Source: Mycolicibacterium celeriflavum
GTDB lineage: Bacteria; Actinomycetota; Actinomycetes; Mycobacteriales; Mycobacteriaceae
Direction: 5' to 3'
Length of the DNA: 64,000 nucleotides
NCBI RefSeq assembly: GCF_010731795.1
Contig: NZ_AP022591.1
Coordinates: 4,340,001 to 4,404,000, forward strand
Shown here: one piece after another, positions 1 through 7,971 of the stretch
Numbering within the stretch: the stretch's first letter is position 1
Layout of the letters: every line of letters begins with the position of its first letter
The notes under the pieces: generated by a model
Told to the model about the DNA's origin: nothing
Seen by the model: only the letters and a program-made list of their open reading frames with translations
Database searches by the model: none
Made by a program: the position numbers and the translations under genes

Positions 1-216
1 CGGGGTGGGCCAGGTCCGCGACGACGATGTGGGCGCGTCGCCCGGCGGCGCCGATCTGCTCGGCGACCTCCTCGAGTTGCGACTGCGTGCGCGACGCGAT
101 CACCACGTCCGCACCGGCTTCCGCGAATGCGACCGCCATCGCAGCGCCGAGGCCGCGGCCCGCACCCGTGACCACCGCCACCTGATCGTCCAGTCGGAAT
201 CTGTCGAGAATCACGA
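1..216 (-). CDS. short-chain dehydrogenase/reductase (N-terminal part, cut by window edge)
   Basis: Only the first 72 codons are present; the rest lies beyond the left edge. Translation starts at a GTG (214-216) preceded by a GGAAGGA-type Shine-Dalgarno sequence and runs directly into a Rossmann beta-alpha-beta unit. The cofactor motif TGAGRGLG (residues 16-23) is the classical SDR glycine motif, and an Arg in the following ASRTQSQ loop suggests NADP(H). The substrate cannot be inferred because the active-site YxxxK lies outside the window. A KstR-type palindrome (278-291) sits about 60 bp upstream of the start, so sterol or lipid-responsive control is possible. The SDR family call is secure; the specific function is unknown. 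Confidence 0.85.
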
Positions 217-277
217 TCGAAGTCCTTCCCTCGCCGGGCGAACCGTAACAGGCCACGGTGCGGCTGGCAGCAGTTTC

Positions 278-291
278 TGAAACACGTTCTA
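278..291. promoter_or_regulatory. KstR-like operator
   Basis: TGAAACACGTTCTA fits the published KstR consensus TnnAACnnGTTnnA at every fixed position. It lies between the leftward SDR (start 216) and the rightward VOC gene (start 398), so it could control either. KstR is the TetR-family repressor of mycobacterial sterol catabolism; assignment here is by motif only, and the outer bases are less symmetric than in the other two copies in this window. Confidence 0.5.
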
Positions 292-397
292 ATTCTCGCG
301 AGCGGTACACCACGGTCGTGCACAGTCGGTTGGAACGACCCTGGCGTACGTTTCGCGAGACTCACGGGATGACGGGCGCGGGTGTTGACTGGACGGC

Positions 398-769
398 ATG
401 ATCACCCACCTGAACTCGGTCACCGTGTACGTGAGCGACCAGCAGCGATCGGTCGACTTCTACGTCGACAAGCTCGGTTTCGAGATACGGGCCGACCAGG
501 ACATGGGGCCGGCAGGTCGATGGATTGAGGTGTGCCCACCGGGTGCGGCGACGGGATTGGTGCTGGTCCGCGGCGATGCCTTCGACAGGCCGGACCGCGT
601 GGGCAAGTCTGCCGATCTCATCCTCGCCACCGGCGACATCGCGGCGGCCCACAGGACACTGCGCGAGAGCGGCGTCCCGGTCACCGAGCCGCATCCGCAG
701 GCGTGGGGGACGTCGTGCATCGCCACCGACCCCGACGGGCTCGATGTTCTGATCATGCAGCCGCGCTAG
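398..769 (+). CDS. VOC (glyoxalase/bleomycin-resistance fold) protein
   Basis: A 123-residue protein of the vicinal oxygen chelate superfamily, single-module type. It opens with the typical NSVTVYVSDQQRSVDFYVDKLGFE strand-helix pattern (about residues 6-28, quoted in part: SVTVYVSD, FYVDKLGF) and closes with DPDGLDVLIMQP, the usual C-terminal metal-ligand strand. Members are metal-dependent isomerases, dioxygenases or resistance proteins; nothing here identifies a substrate. The gene stands alone, convergent with ku: its stop and the ku stop are six bases apart. The ATG at 398 is taken because the domain begins immediately after it. Confidence 0.85.
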   Translation: MITHLNSVTVYVSDQQRSVDFYVDKLGFEIRADQDMGPAGRWIEVCPPGAATGLVLVRGDAFDRPDRVGKSADLILATGDIAAAHRTLRESGVPVTEPHPQAWGTSCIATDPDGLDVLIMQPR

Positions 770-775
770 CGGCCG

Positions 776-1714
776 CTACTTTTTCGAGGCGGTCTTCTTG
801 GCTGTCGACTTCTTGGCAGGCGACTTCTTCGCGGCCTTCCTGGCCGGGGCCTTCTTCGCGGCCGCCTTCTTCGCGGGCGCTTTCTTGGCCGGCTTGTCGC
901 CATCGTCGGACCTGCCGCGGCCTTCGCGCCGCGCCTTCACGCTCGCCTCGAGCTTGGCCAGCAGATCGGAGACGTCCTCGGTCTCGTCGAGCTCCTGTGG
1001 CTGTTCCTCGGTGGTAAAGGCTTCGCCGCCTTCGAGTTTCGCCTGGATCAGCTCGTGCATCTGCTCCTGGTAATCGTCGTGGTAGCGGTCGGGGTTGAAG
1101 TCGTCGGTCATCGAGTCCACGACCTGGGTGGCCATCTTCAACTCGGCCGGTTTGATGTCGACTTCCTTGTCCAGCACCGGGAAGTCGGGATCGCGGATCT
1201 CGTCGGGCCACAACAATGTCTGGATCACCATGACGTCGCGCTTGCTGAAGTCCTGCACCCGCAGCGCCGCGAGCCGGGTCTTGTTGCGCAATGCGAAATG
1301 GACGATCGCGACCCGGTCGGTCTCCTTGAGCGTCTTGGTCAACAGCACGTACGACTTCGACGACTTGCCCTCGGGTTCGAGGAAATAGCTGCGGTCATAC
1401 ATCATCGGATCGATGTCGCTGGACGGGACGAACTCGAGCACCTCGATCTCCCGACTGCGTTCCTCGGGCAGGGTCGCGATGTCCTCGTCGGTGATGATCA
1501 CCGTCTGCCCGTCGTCGGACTCGTACGCCCGCGCGATGTCGCGGTACTCGACTTCCTCGCCATCGATCTCACAGACGCGCTTGTACCGGATGCGTCCGTT
1601 GTCCTTCGCGTGCACCTGGTGGAACTTCACGTCGTGGTCCTGGGTCGCGCTGTAGACCTTGACCGGGACGTTCACCAGGCCGAACGCGATCGAGCCTTTC
1701 CATATGGAACGCAT
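776..1714 (-). CDS. ku: Ku, DNA end-binding protein of non-homologous end joining
   Basis: Bacterial Ku homodimer subunit (312 aa) that threads onto double-strand break ends and recruits LigD. The N-terminus MRSIWKGSIAFGLVNVPVKV is diagnostic, followed by the ring-forming Ku core to about residue 250. The C-terminal ~60 residues are a Lys/Ala-rich tail with repeated PAKKA, AKKAP and AKKS units, of the kind associated with DNA binding and bridging in mycobacterial Ku. A TTG lies one codon upstream (1717), but the ATG at 1714 is preferred: it overlaps the stop of the upstream pfkB-type gene as TGATG, indicating translational coupling. LigD is encoded divergently 2.3 kb away. Confidence 0.95.
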   Translation of the reverse strand: MRSIWKGSIAFGLVNVPVKVYSATQDHDVKFHQVHAKDNGRIRYKRVCEIDGEEVEYRDIARAYESDDGQTVIITDEDIATLPEERSREIEVLEFVPSSDIDPMMYDRSYFLEPEGKSSKSYVLLTKTLKETDRVAIVHFALRNKTRLAALRVQDFSKRDVMVIQTLLWPDEIRDPDFPVLDKEVDIKPAELKMATQVVDSMTDDFNPDRYHDDYQEQMHELIQAKLEGGEAFTTEEQPQELDETEDVSDLLAKLEASVKARREGRGRSDDGDKPAKKAPAKKAAAKKAPARKAAKKSPAKKSTAKKTASKK

Positions 1715-2667
1715 CAACCCAGTATGGCTGATTTCAGCGCCGCATCGCGGCTGCTGCGATCAGGAAGATCGGCGCCGGGGCGGGACACCGTCAACGCCGA
1801 GGACAGCGCGGCGGTGCGCACGACGCTCGTCAGCGCCTCGGTGCCGATTCGGGCCAGGTCACGGCGCCGCTCGGCGCCCAGCAGGCCCAGCGACCACAGT
1901 GCGTCGACCAAGCCGGTCATGAACGCATCGCCCGCGCCCACCGTGTCGACGACGTCGACCTGGAACACCGGCACGCGGACCATGCCTTGCGCGCACACCG
2001 CGAACGCCCCCTGCGCACCCATCGTCACCGCGACGACCGACGGGCCCAGCGTCAGCCACGTTCGCGCGATCTGCTCAGGCGGCCGGTCGGGGTCGATCCA
2101 GCGCAGGTCCTCGTCGCTGACCTTCACCACATCGCACCGCTCGATGATCCGGTCGATTCGACTGCGTGCGGCGTCGGCGTCCTCGATCAGCCCCGGCCGC
2201 ACATTCGGGTCGAACGTCACGGTCGCCGAAGGATGATAGGTCTCGAGCAGCGCGGCGGTTGCGAGACATCCGGGCTCGAGCACCGTCGCAATGGATCCGG
2301 TGTGCAGGACGAGCGGCGGCCCGACCTCCGGCGTGCCCGTCAGTTGCCATTCGATGTCGAAGTCGTACTGCGCGGAGCCGTGTTCGTCGATGGTGGCCAG
2401 CGCCGTCGGGGTGCGCGCCGCGTCCGTGCTTCCCGTAACCAGTTGCACGCCAGCAGCTTCGACATAGTCGACGATGCGCCGGCCGCGCTCGTCGTCGCCG
2501 ATGTGGGTGAGGAAGTCGACGTCGCGATCGAGGCGTGCCAGCCCGACCGCCACGTTGAGTGGGCTGCCGCCGACGTGCTCGTCGTTGACCTCGCCGGCAC
2601 GTGAGACGATGTCGATCAGCGCCTCGCCGATCACCAGCGCCCGCTGCGGATCGTCGCTCGAACTCAT
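1714..2667 (-). CDS. PfkB-family carbohydrate kinase
   Basis: A 317-residue ribokinase/fructokinase-type sugar kinase. Residues 6-25 carry the first PfkB strand (ALVIGEALIDIVS), followed by GGSPLNVAVGLARLD (the sugar-binding signature 1 region), and near residue 250 the catalytic signature VDTVGAGDAFMTGLV with the Asp that deprotonates the substrate hydroxyl and the GAGD anion hole. The substrate is not determinable; 2-keto sugars such as fructose are common for this subgroup. The gene is directly upstream of ku and its stop overlaps the ku ATG, so the two are probably co-transcribed although no functional link to end joining is obvious. Confidence 0.9.
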   Translation of the reverse strand: MSSSDDPQRALVIGEALIDIVSRAGEVNDEHVGGSPLNVAVGLARLDRDVDFLTHIGDDERGRRIVDYVEAAGVQLVTGSTDAARTPTALATIDEHGSAQYDFDIEWQLTGTPEVGPPLVLHTGSIATVLEPGCLATAALLETYHPSATVTFDPNVRPGLIEDADAARSRIDRIIERCDVVKVSDEDLRWIDPDRPPEQIARTWLTLGPSVVAVTMGAQGAFAVCAQGMVRVPVFQVDVVDTVGAGDAFMTGLVDALWSLGLLGAERRRDLARIGTEALTSVVRTAALSSALTVSRPGADLPDRSSRDAALKSAILG

Positions 2668-2709
2668 GAGGTCACCACTGTTTCAAGCTACCCGGCGTGT
2701 CTCCCGTCG

Positions 2710-2763
2710 CGCCGAGTTCTGCGCCATGGCTGTGGCTAACGCGAAATCGCGACCCTCATGCAC
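2710..2763. repeat. left copy of a repeat bracketing the nuclease-like gene
   Basis: Begins with CGCCGAGTTCTGC (2710-2722), whose reverse complement closes the right copy at 3704-3716. The inner block 2718-2763 is a direct repeat of 3661-3706 with 39 of 46 positions identical (core ATGGCTGTGGcTAACGCGAA). The last eight bases overlap the stop codon and final codons of the gene at 2756-3610. The arrangement (direct repeats plus outward inverted ends) looks like element boundaries. Confidence 0.75.
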
Positions 2764-3610
2764 ATTTCGGTGGGGTCCACCCGCGCCGGGCGAACGCTTC
2801 GTAAACCCGATGCAGGGTGAACCGTCGGCTGTGCTCCTTCACGACGAGTATGTCGATCCAACCTTGACGGTCGATGAAAGCCGCTCGACCGATGCCGTAC
2901 ACGTATTGCCCGCGGTTTTCGCTGTGGTGTAGCCCCTCGTAATCGAGGCCCACCATTGGTTCGTCGTATCCCATGTCGATGAACGCTTCGTCGTGCCCGT
3001 CGCTGACTCTGATCTGCGTTCTCGGAGCCGGTAATCCGGCGTCGATGAGGCCGAGGCGCAATCGGGTTTCCTCCGGCGATTGGGCGCCACCGTCCATCAG
3101 TGTGAGCGCGACGCGGGCGCGACGAAGCCCGCGTGCGCCGCGGTAACGGCCGGCGAGGTCGACAACGTCGTCGCGTTGGAAGCCCGTGGCGCGAGCCAAG
3201 GCGTCCAGATGAACGACGGCTTGATCGCGGGGAAGATGGCGAGCCAGATCAAGCGCTGTCCGAGCCACGCTGGTGACAGCCATGTCGCCGATGTAAGTGA
3301 TCTCGTCCGGGGCGATCCGCTCCTCATGGACGATTACGCCTTTCCTCCGCCGAGTGTGTGCCGTAACGATCTCGATCGGGGTCGACGCGTCGATCCACCT
3401 CGCACCGTGCAGAGCGGCGGCCGCGCGTCCGGCGATCACGCCCTTGCGTCCGGTCCACAGCCATGCCGCCACAGCGTTCGTGTAGACGGTCGGTTCGGCG
3501 TCGTTCGGCCGGTAAACACCCGGGAGGACCGCGGTGTGATTCCAGCGCAGCTGCCCGCGCGTGAGCCTGCCTGCGTTGATCGCCTCGGTACCCACGAAAG
3601 GTTGCCACAT
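2756..3610 (-). CDS. AbiEi-antitoxin-like N-terminus / DUF559-type endonuclease-fold protein
   Basis: A 284-residue protein of a type common and multi-copy in mycobacteria. The first ~70 residues (GRLTRGQLRW, LPGVYRP, AGRAAAALHGARW) resemble the winged-helix domain of AbiEi-family antitoxins. The C-terminal ~110 residues resemble very-short-patch-repair-like/DUF559 nucleases of the PD-(D/E)xK class: SPEETRLRLGLIDAGLP, then FIDMGY and VGLDYEGLHH, which supply acidic residues in the expected spacing, although the final Lys is not clear. Catalytic activity is therefore inference. There is no AbiEii toxin gene beside it. The gene is isolated and bracketed by 46-bp direct repeats (2718-2763, 3661-3706) and 13-bp inverted ends, consistent with insertion between the ku and ligD loci. 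Confidence 0.6.
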   Translation of the reverse strand: MWQPFVGTEAINAGRLTRGQLRWNHTAVLPGVYRPNDAEPTVYTNAVAAWLWTGRKGVIAGRAAAALHGARWIDASTPIEIVTAHTRRRKGVIVHEERIAPDEITYIGDMAVTSVARTALDLARHLPRDQAVVHLDALARATGFQRDDVVDLAGRYRGARGLRRARVALTLMDGGAQSPEETRLRLGLIDAGLPAPRTQIRVSDGHDEAFIDMGYDEPMVGLDYEGLHHSENRGQYVYGIGRAAFIDRQGWIDILVVKEHSRRFTLHRVYEAFARRGWTPPKCA

Positions 3611-3660
3611 GCCCGGATCGTGGCTTCGGCGACCGACAGAATGCCGGCGTCCTCAGCGAT

Positions 3661-3716
3661 TTCTGCGATATGGCTGTGGATAACGCGAAATTACGACCCT
3701 GGTGCAGAACTCGGCG
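3661..3716. repeat. right copy of a repeat bracketing the nuclease-like gene
   Basis: Direct repeat of 2718-2763 (39/46 identical), extended on its outer side by GCAGAACTCGGCG (3704-3716), the inverted complement of the left outer end at 2710-2722. It lies 50 bp upstream of the start of the nuclease-like gene and ends four bases before the stop of the small secreted-protein gene. It may also hold the promoter of the gene it precedes. Confidence 0.75.
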
Positions 3717-3720
3717 ATGA

Positions 3721-3942
3721 TCAGGTGACCGGTTGGTTCGAGGGGTCCAGGCCGCTCGACAGGTCTGGGTCGAGCCCCGATCCGTGGGTGAACTCCTGGT
3801 GCGCCATCGGCCGGCAGTTGTTGTCCATCGGCGTCTGGTCGCCCGAGCAGTAGGGCACGAGGTCTTGCGGATCGGCCGCCGCGTGCGGGGCCGCCAGCAG
3901 CGCCGCCGCCGTGACCAGGACCGCCGCGACAAGTCGAGTCAC
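3721..3942 (-). CDS. small secreted protein
   Basis: A 73-residue protein with a clear Sec signal peptide: MTR, a hydrophobic stretch LVAAVLVTAAALLAA, then the cleavage-like PHAAADP. The mature part is only ~48 residues, with two cysteines (YCSGD and NNCRP) that could form one disulfide, and a Pro/Asp-rich C-terminus. No known domain is recognised. It is transcribed away from ligD; only 34 bp separate the two starts, so their promoters must overlap. Function unknown. Confidence 0.7.
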   Translation of the reverse strand: MTRLVAAVLVTAAALLAAPHAAADPQDLVPYCSGDQTPMDNNCRPMAHQEFTHGSGLDPDLSSGLDPSNQPVT

Positions 3943-3976
3943 GAATCCACCGTAACAGCGGGTATACGTTCACACT

Positions 3977-6253
3977 GTGGATCGATTCGGCCGGGTGAAG
4001 CTGACCAACCCGGACAAGGTGCTGTACCCGGCGACGGGGACCACCAAAGCGGAGGTGTTCGACTACTACGTCGGCATCGCCGAGGCGATGATCCCGCATA
4101 TGGCAGGCCGCGCCGTCACCCGCAAGCGGTGGCCCAACGGTGTCGAGGAGTCGTCGTTCTTCGAGAAGCAACTCGCCTCCTCTGCGCCGGATTGGCTGGA
4201 CCGCGCATCCGTAACCCACCGGTCCGGGACGACGACGTATCCGCTCATCGACACCGCCGAGGGGTTGGCGTGGATCGCGCAGCAGGCCGCACTCGAAGTC
4301 CATGTGCCGCAATGGCGATTCGTCGCCAAGGGCGACGGGCCCCCGACCCCCGGCCCGGCGACCCGCATCGTGTTCGACCTCGACCCCGGCGAGGGCGTGT
4401 CGTTTCGGCAACTCTGCGAGGTCGCCCACGAGGTGCGGGATCTGATCGGCGACATCGGGCTGACCACTTACCCGTTGACCAGCGGCAGCAAGGGACTGCA
4501 TCTGTACGTGCCACTGCAGGAGCCGATCAGTTCTCAGGGGGCATCGGTGCTCGCCCGGCGGGTCGCGCAGCAGTTGGAGAAGGCGATGCCCAAGCGGGTG
4601 ACCGCGACGATGACGAAGAGCCTGCGCGCCGGAAAGGTGTTCGTCGACTGGAGCCAGAACAATGGCGCCAAGACCACCATCGCCCCGTATTCCCTTCGCG
4701 GACGCGAACATCCGACCGTCGCCGCGCCCAGAACGTGGGAGGAGATCGGCGACCGCAAGCTCCGGCACTTGCGGTTCGACGAGGTTCTCGAGCGGGTCGA
4801 GGAGATGGGCGATCTGCTGGCACCGCTCGACGAGGCCGTGCCGGTGCCCGATCGGCTGACCACGTACCGCAGCATGCGCGACGCGTCGAAAACCCCGGAG
4901 CCGGTGCCGAACAAGCCGCCGAAAACGGGCAACAACGACAAGTTCGTCATCCAGGAGCACCACGCCCGCCGGCTGCACTACGACCTGCGCCTGGAACGCG
5001 ACGGCGTGCTGGTGAGCTGGGCGGTGCCGAAGAATCTGCCCGACACCCCGTCGGTGAACCACCTGGCCGTGCACACCGAGGACCATCCGCTGGAGTATCT
5101 GACCTTTCACGGCGAAATCCCGAAAGGGGAATACGGCGGCGGCAAGATGATCGTCTGGGACACCGGCACGTACGAGACCGAGAAGTTCAACGACGTGGCC
5201 CCCGACAGCTCGGCCGAGGGCGGCGAGGTCATCATCAACTTGCGCGGCAAGAAGATCGACGGCCGATACGCACTGATCCAGACCAACGGCAAGAACTGGC
5301 TCGCACACCGGATGAAGGACCAGAAGCGCCCGCAGTCAGGCGATCTCGCGCCGATGCTGTCGACGGAAGGCTCGGTCGCGAGGCTCAAGGCCGGCCAGTG
5401 GGCGTTCGAGGGCAAGTGGGACGGCTACCGCGTGATCGTCGACGCGGACCGGGGGAGGCTCACCGTCCGGTCGAGACGCGGCCGCGATGTCACCGCGGAG
5501 TTCACCCAATTCGAAGCGCTCGCAGCCGATCTCGCCGAGCACCATGTGATCCTCGACGGTGAGGCGGTGGCACTCGATGAGTCGGGAGTGCCGAGCTTCA
5601 CCGAGATGCAGAACCGCGCCCGCTCCACCCGAGTGGAGTTCTGGGCATTCGACATCCTGCACCTCGACGGAAGGCCATTGCTCAAAGCCAAGTACGCCGA
5701 CCGCCGGCGACTACTGGAGGCACTTGCCGAGGGCGGCGGGTTGATCGTCCCGGAGCTGTTGCCCGGCGACGGCCCCGAGGCGCTCGAATATGCCCGCAAG
5801 AAGGGTTGGGAAGGCGTCGTCGCCAAGAAACGCGACTCGACGTACCAACCGGGGCGGCGGTCGTCGTCGTGGGTCAAGGACAAGCTGTGGAACACCCAGG
5901 AAGTCGTGATCGGCGGCTGGCGACAGGGCGAAGGCGGCCGCTCGAGCGGCATCGGCGCTCTGGTCCTCGGGATCCCGGCAGACGGCGGACTGCAGTTCGT
6001 CGGCCGCGTCGGCACCGGCTTCACCGACAAGGCGCTGGCGGAACTCAAGAAGACGCTCAAGCCGTTGGAGACCGACGAGAGCCCGTTCAACGACCGGCTG
6101 CCCCGCCAGGACGCCAAGGGTGTCACGTTCGTCCGCCCCGAACTCGTCGGCGAGGTGCGCTACAGCGAACGGACTTCCGATGACCGGCTGCGTCAACCGA
6201 GTTGGCGGGGGCTGCGCCCGGACAAGGAACCGGGTGAGGTCAGGTGGGAATAG
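3977..6253 (+). CDS. ligD: LigD, multifunctional NHEJ DNA ligase/polymerase
   Basis: A 758-residue ATP-dependent ligase D with the mycobacterial domain order polymerase - phosphoesterase - ligase. The N-terminal ~290 residues are the primase-like polymerase (VKLTNPDKVLYP, VFDLDPGEGV with catalytic acids). Residues ~310-450 are the phosphoesterase module (FVIQEHHARRLHYDLRLE, catalytic His/Asp). The ligase module follows with motif I EGKWDGYR; Lys480 is the expected adenylated residue, and the C-terminal OB-fold includes RLRQPSWRGLRPD. It fills and seals breaks held by Ku. The GTG start at 3977 is 8 bases after a TATACG hexamer (3963-3968), so the transcript may be leaderless; this is inference. 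Confidence 0.96.
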   Translation: MDRFGRVKLTNPDKVLYPATGTTKAEVFDYYVGIAEAMIPHMAGRAVTRKRWPNGVEESSFFEKQLASSAPDWLDRASVTHRSGTTTYPLIDTAEGLAWIAQQAALEVHVPQWRFVAKGDGPPTPGPATRIVFDLDPGEGVSFRQLCEVAHEVRDLIGDIGLTTYPLTSGSKGLHLYVPLQEPISSQGASVLARRVAQQLEKAMPKRVTATMTKSLRAGKVFVDWSQNNGAKTTIAPYSLRGREHPTVAAPRTWEEIGDRKLRHLRFDEVLERVEEMGDLLAPLDEAVPVPDRLTTYRSMRDASKTPEPVPNKPPKTGNNDKFVIQEHHARRLHYDLRLERDGVLVSWAVPKNLPDTPSVNHLAVHTEDHPLEYLTFHGEIPKGEYGGGKMIVWDTGTYETEKFNDVAPDSSAEGGEVIINLRGKKIDGRYALIQTNGKNWLAHRMKDQKRPQSGDLAPMLSTEGSVARLKAGQWAFEGKWDGYRVIVDADRGRLTVRSRRGRDVTAEFTQFEALAADLAEHHVILDGEAVALDESGVPSFTEMQNRARSTRVEFWAFDILHLDGRPLLKAKYADRRRLLEALAEGGGLIVPELLPGDGPEALEYARKKGWEGVVAKKRDSTYQPGRRSSSWVKDKLWNTQEVVIGGWRQGEGGRSSGIGALVLGIPADGGLQFVGRVGTGFTDKALAELKKTLKPLETDESPFNDRLPRQDAKGVTFVRPELVGEVRYSERTSDDRLRQPSWRGLRPDKEPGEVRWE

Positions 6254-6267
6254 GTGTACAGCAGCGA

Positions 6268-7278
6268 TCAGCCGCGACCGTCGAGCGTGATGACGACCTT
6301 GCCGGCTTTGGCTTTGCGGTTCTCGACGTAGGCGAGAGCCTCAACAGTTTGGTCGAACGGGAAGATGGAGTCGATGACCGGGCGCAGCCGACCCGCGTCA
6401 TACAGCGCGGCAAGCTCGGAAAGCTGTGTGCCGCTGGCGTGCATGAAGAAGAATGAGTAGCGCACGCCAAGTTTCTTGGCGGCTTTGCGCACCTTGCGGC
6501 TCATGAACGACAGCACGAACTCGAACGGTTTGGGTGCGCCGAGTTGTTTGGCGAATGCGGCGTCTGGTGGGCCGGTGACGCCGATCGCCAGGCCTCCCGG
6601 TTTGAGCACCGCGAGCGACTTCATCAGATTCTCACCGCCGACCGAATCCACCACCAGGTCGTAGTCGGTGAGGATTTGAGCGAAATCCTCTGTGGTGTAG
6701 TCGATGACGACGTCGGCTCCGAGGCTTTGGACCAGTTCCGCTCTGGCGCCGTTGGCGGTGGTCGCCACGTGTGCACCGAGATGCTTGGCAAGTTGGATGA
6801 CGGTGGAACCCAGCCCTCCGGCACCGGCGTGGACGAGAACTTTCTGCCCCGGCTTCACGTGCGCCTTTTCGACCAGGATCTGCCAAGCAGCCAGCGCGAC
6901 CAATGGGACTGCGGCCGCTTCGGGCATGGACAGCGCGGCCGGCTTCAACGCGACGTCGTTGTGGTCGATCGCGATGTATTCGGCGAAGGTTCCGATGCGT
7001 AGGTCGCGGGGCCGTGCGAACACCTCGTCGCCGACGCTGAATCCGCGGACGTCTGCGCCGACCTGGGTGACCACACCGGCTACATCGTGGCCGAGCACGA
7101 AGGGCGGCTTGTACTTCAGGAGCTGCTTGAACTCACCATTGCGGACCATGATGTCCAGCGGGTTGATGCCGGCCGCATTCACCTTGACCAGAACATCGCC
7201 GTTGCCGATCCTTGGCTCGGGCACATCGGCAGAGCGAAACTCGTTCTTGCCGTACTGATTTACGACGAATGCCTTCAT
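6268..7278 (-). CDS. zinc-independent MDR-type NADP oxidoreductase (quinone oxidoreductase-like)
   Basis: A 336-residue medium-chain dehydrogenase/reductase. The N-terminal GroES-like domain has FVLGHDVAGVV, and the Rossmann domain has VLVHAGAGGLGSTVIQLAKH around residue 145. The structural-zinc cysteines of classical alcohol dehydrogenases are absent, which places it with the NADPH:quinone reductase-like enzymes acting on quinones or enones. Its ATG overlaps the stop of the upstream TetR gene by four bases (ATGA), so the pair is an operon and the regulator very probably senses a substrate or stress handled by this enzyme. The downstream end is 14 bp from the ligD stop. Confidence 0.88.
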   Translation of the reverse strand: MKAFVVNQYGKNEFRSADVPEPRIGNGDVLVKVNAAGINPLDIMVRNGEFKQLLKYKPPFVLGHDVAGVVTQVGADVRGFSVGDEVFARPRDLRIGTFAEYIAIDHNDVALKPAALSMPEAAAVPLVALAAWQILVEKAHVKPGQKVLVHAGAGGLGSTVIQLAKHLGAHVATTANGARAELVQSLGADVVIDYTTEDFAQILTDYDLVVDSVGGENLMKSLAVLKPGGLAIGVTGPPDAAFAKQLGAPKPFEFVLSFMSRKVRKAAKKLGVRYSFFFMHASGTQLSELAALYDAGRLRPVIDSIFPFDQTVEALAYVENRKAKAGKVVITLDGRG

Positions 7279-7862
7279 GTGGTCTTCCCGTAATCGAGGA
7301 GCAGCTGTGCGTTGAGAATGCCGGAGGCCAGGATGCCGTCGGACAGTTCCCGGTCGGTGACCGCCCGTGACAGCTGCAGGGTGGCGACGAGGACGGTGAA
7401 CAGCCCCACGGCCGTTGGGCGGGCAGCGGAGGGATCACGTGGAGACAAGTGCGCGGCGATGACGTCGACGATCGACTGTATCCCCTCGGTGTAGGCATCC
7501 CGGACACCGTCATCGCAACGGCCGATCTCGTCGAGCAATGCAGCGTTGGGGCAGCCGGTGCCCGGATGGTCGCGATGATGTGGCGACAAGTAGTCGCGCA
7601 CGAATCCTTCCAGCGCTGCCTTTCCAGGGGGTAGTGCACTCAAGTTGTCGTGTTGTGCCCGTAGCTGATCGGCCACGACGTTGGCCACGAGATCATCCTT
7701 GGACGAAAAGTGCGCGTAGAACGCGCCGTTGGTCAGGCCGGCATCGGACATGAGGGTGGCGATGCCGGAGCCGTCGATGCCGTCCTGCTTGAAGCGCTCG
7801 CTGGCCGTCTCGATGATCCGACGACGAGTGGCGGCTTTGCGGTCCGCGGCGGATCGCGCCAT
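7275..7862 (-). CDS. TetR/AcrR-family transcriptional regulator
   Basis: A 195-residue TetR-type repressor. The DNA-binding helix-turn-helix occupies residues ~10-55: TRRRIIETASERF, then SGIATLMSDAGLTNGAFYAHFSSKDDL, the classical GxFYxHFxSK recognition-helix signature. The C-terminal ligand domain resembles the AcrR-type PF16925 class. The ATG at 7862 is chosen because the family normally begins 8-12 residues before the HTH; longer in-frame extension upstream would run through the operator. It heads an operon with the MDR oxidoreductase and is divergent from two alpha/beta hydrolases, with a strong palindromic site between them, so it probably controls both directions. Confidence 0.92.
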   Translation of the reverse strand: MARSAADRKAATRRRIIETASERFKQDGIDGSGIATLMSDAGLTNGAFYAHFSSKDDLVANVVADQLRAQHDNLSALPPGKAALEGFVRDYLSPHHRDHPGTGCPNAALLDEIGRCDDGVRDAYTEGIQSIVDVIAAHLSPRDPSAARPTAVGLFTVLVATLQLSRAVTDRELSDGILASGILNAQLLLDYGKTT

Positions 7863-7914
7863 GGCTACCTCCCGTGCTCGCGAAATCTCGGTGTTGCGAA
7901 TACTAGCACGAGAG

Positions 7915-7942
7915 CTTACGATCGTAATATTACGGTCGTAAG
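7915..7942. promoter_or_regulatory. TetR operator, two adjacent palindromes
   Basis: Two 12-bp sites, TTACGATCGTAA (7916-7927, perfect palindrome) and TTACGGTCGTAA (7930-7941, one off), are separated by two bases and together form a 28-bp near-perfect inverted repeat. It lies midway between the divergent TetR (start 7862) and hydrolase (start 7972) genes, the expected place for an autoregulatory operator that also controls the hydrolases. Confidence 0.75.
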
Positions 7943-7971
7943 ATGGCGGCCGCCGAGCCAGGAAGGCGCCG

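Noticed and set aside
1055..2236. 393-codon plus-strand frame opposite ku and the PfkB gene
   Set aside because: It crosses two confidently identified genes; the translated sequence has no family resemblance.
2710..3716. Classical insertion sequence
   Set aside because: No transposase or DDE motif is encoded; the repeats and inverted ends are real but the enclosed gene is not a known transposase. Kept as a finding instead.
3653..5308. 551-codon minus-strand reading frame opposite ligD
   Set aside because: It is antisense to a fully conserved LigD, has low-complexity basic composition and no recognisable domain. Long antisense frames are expected in high-GC DNA.
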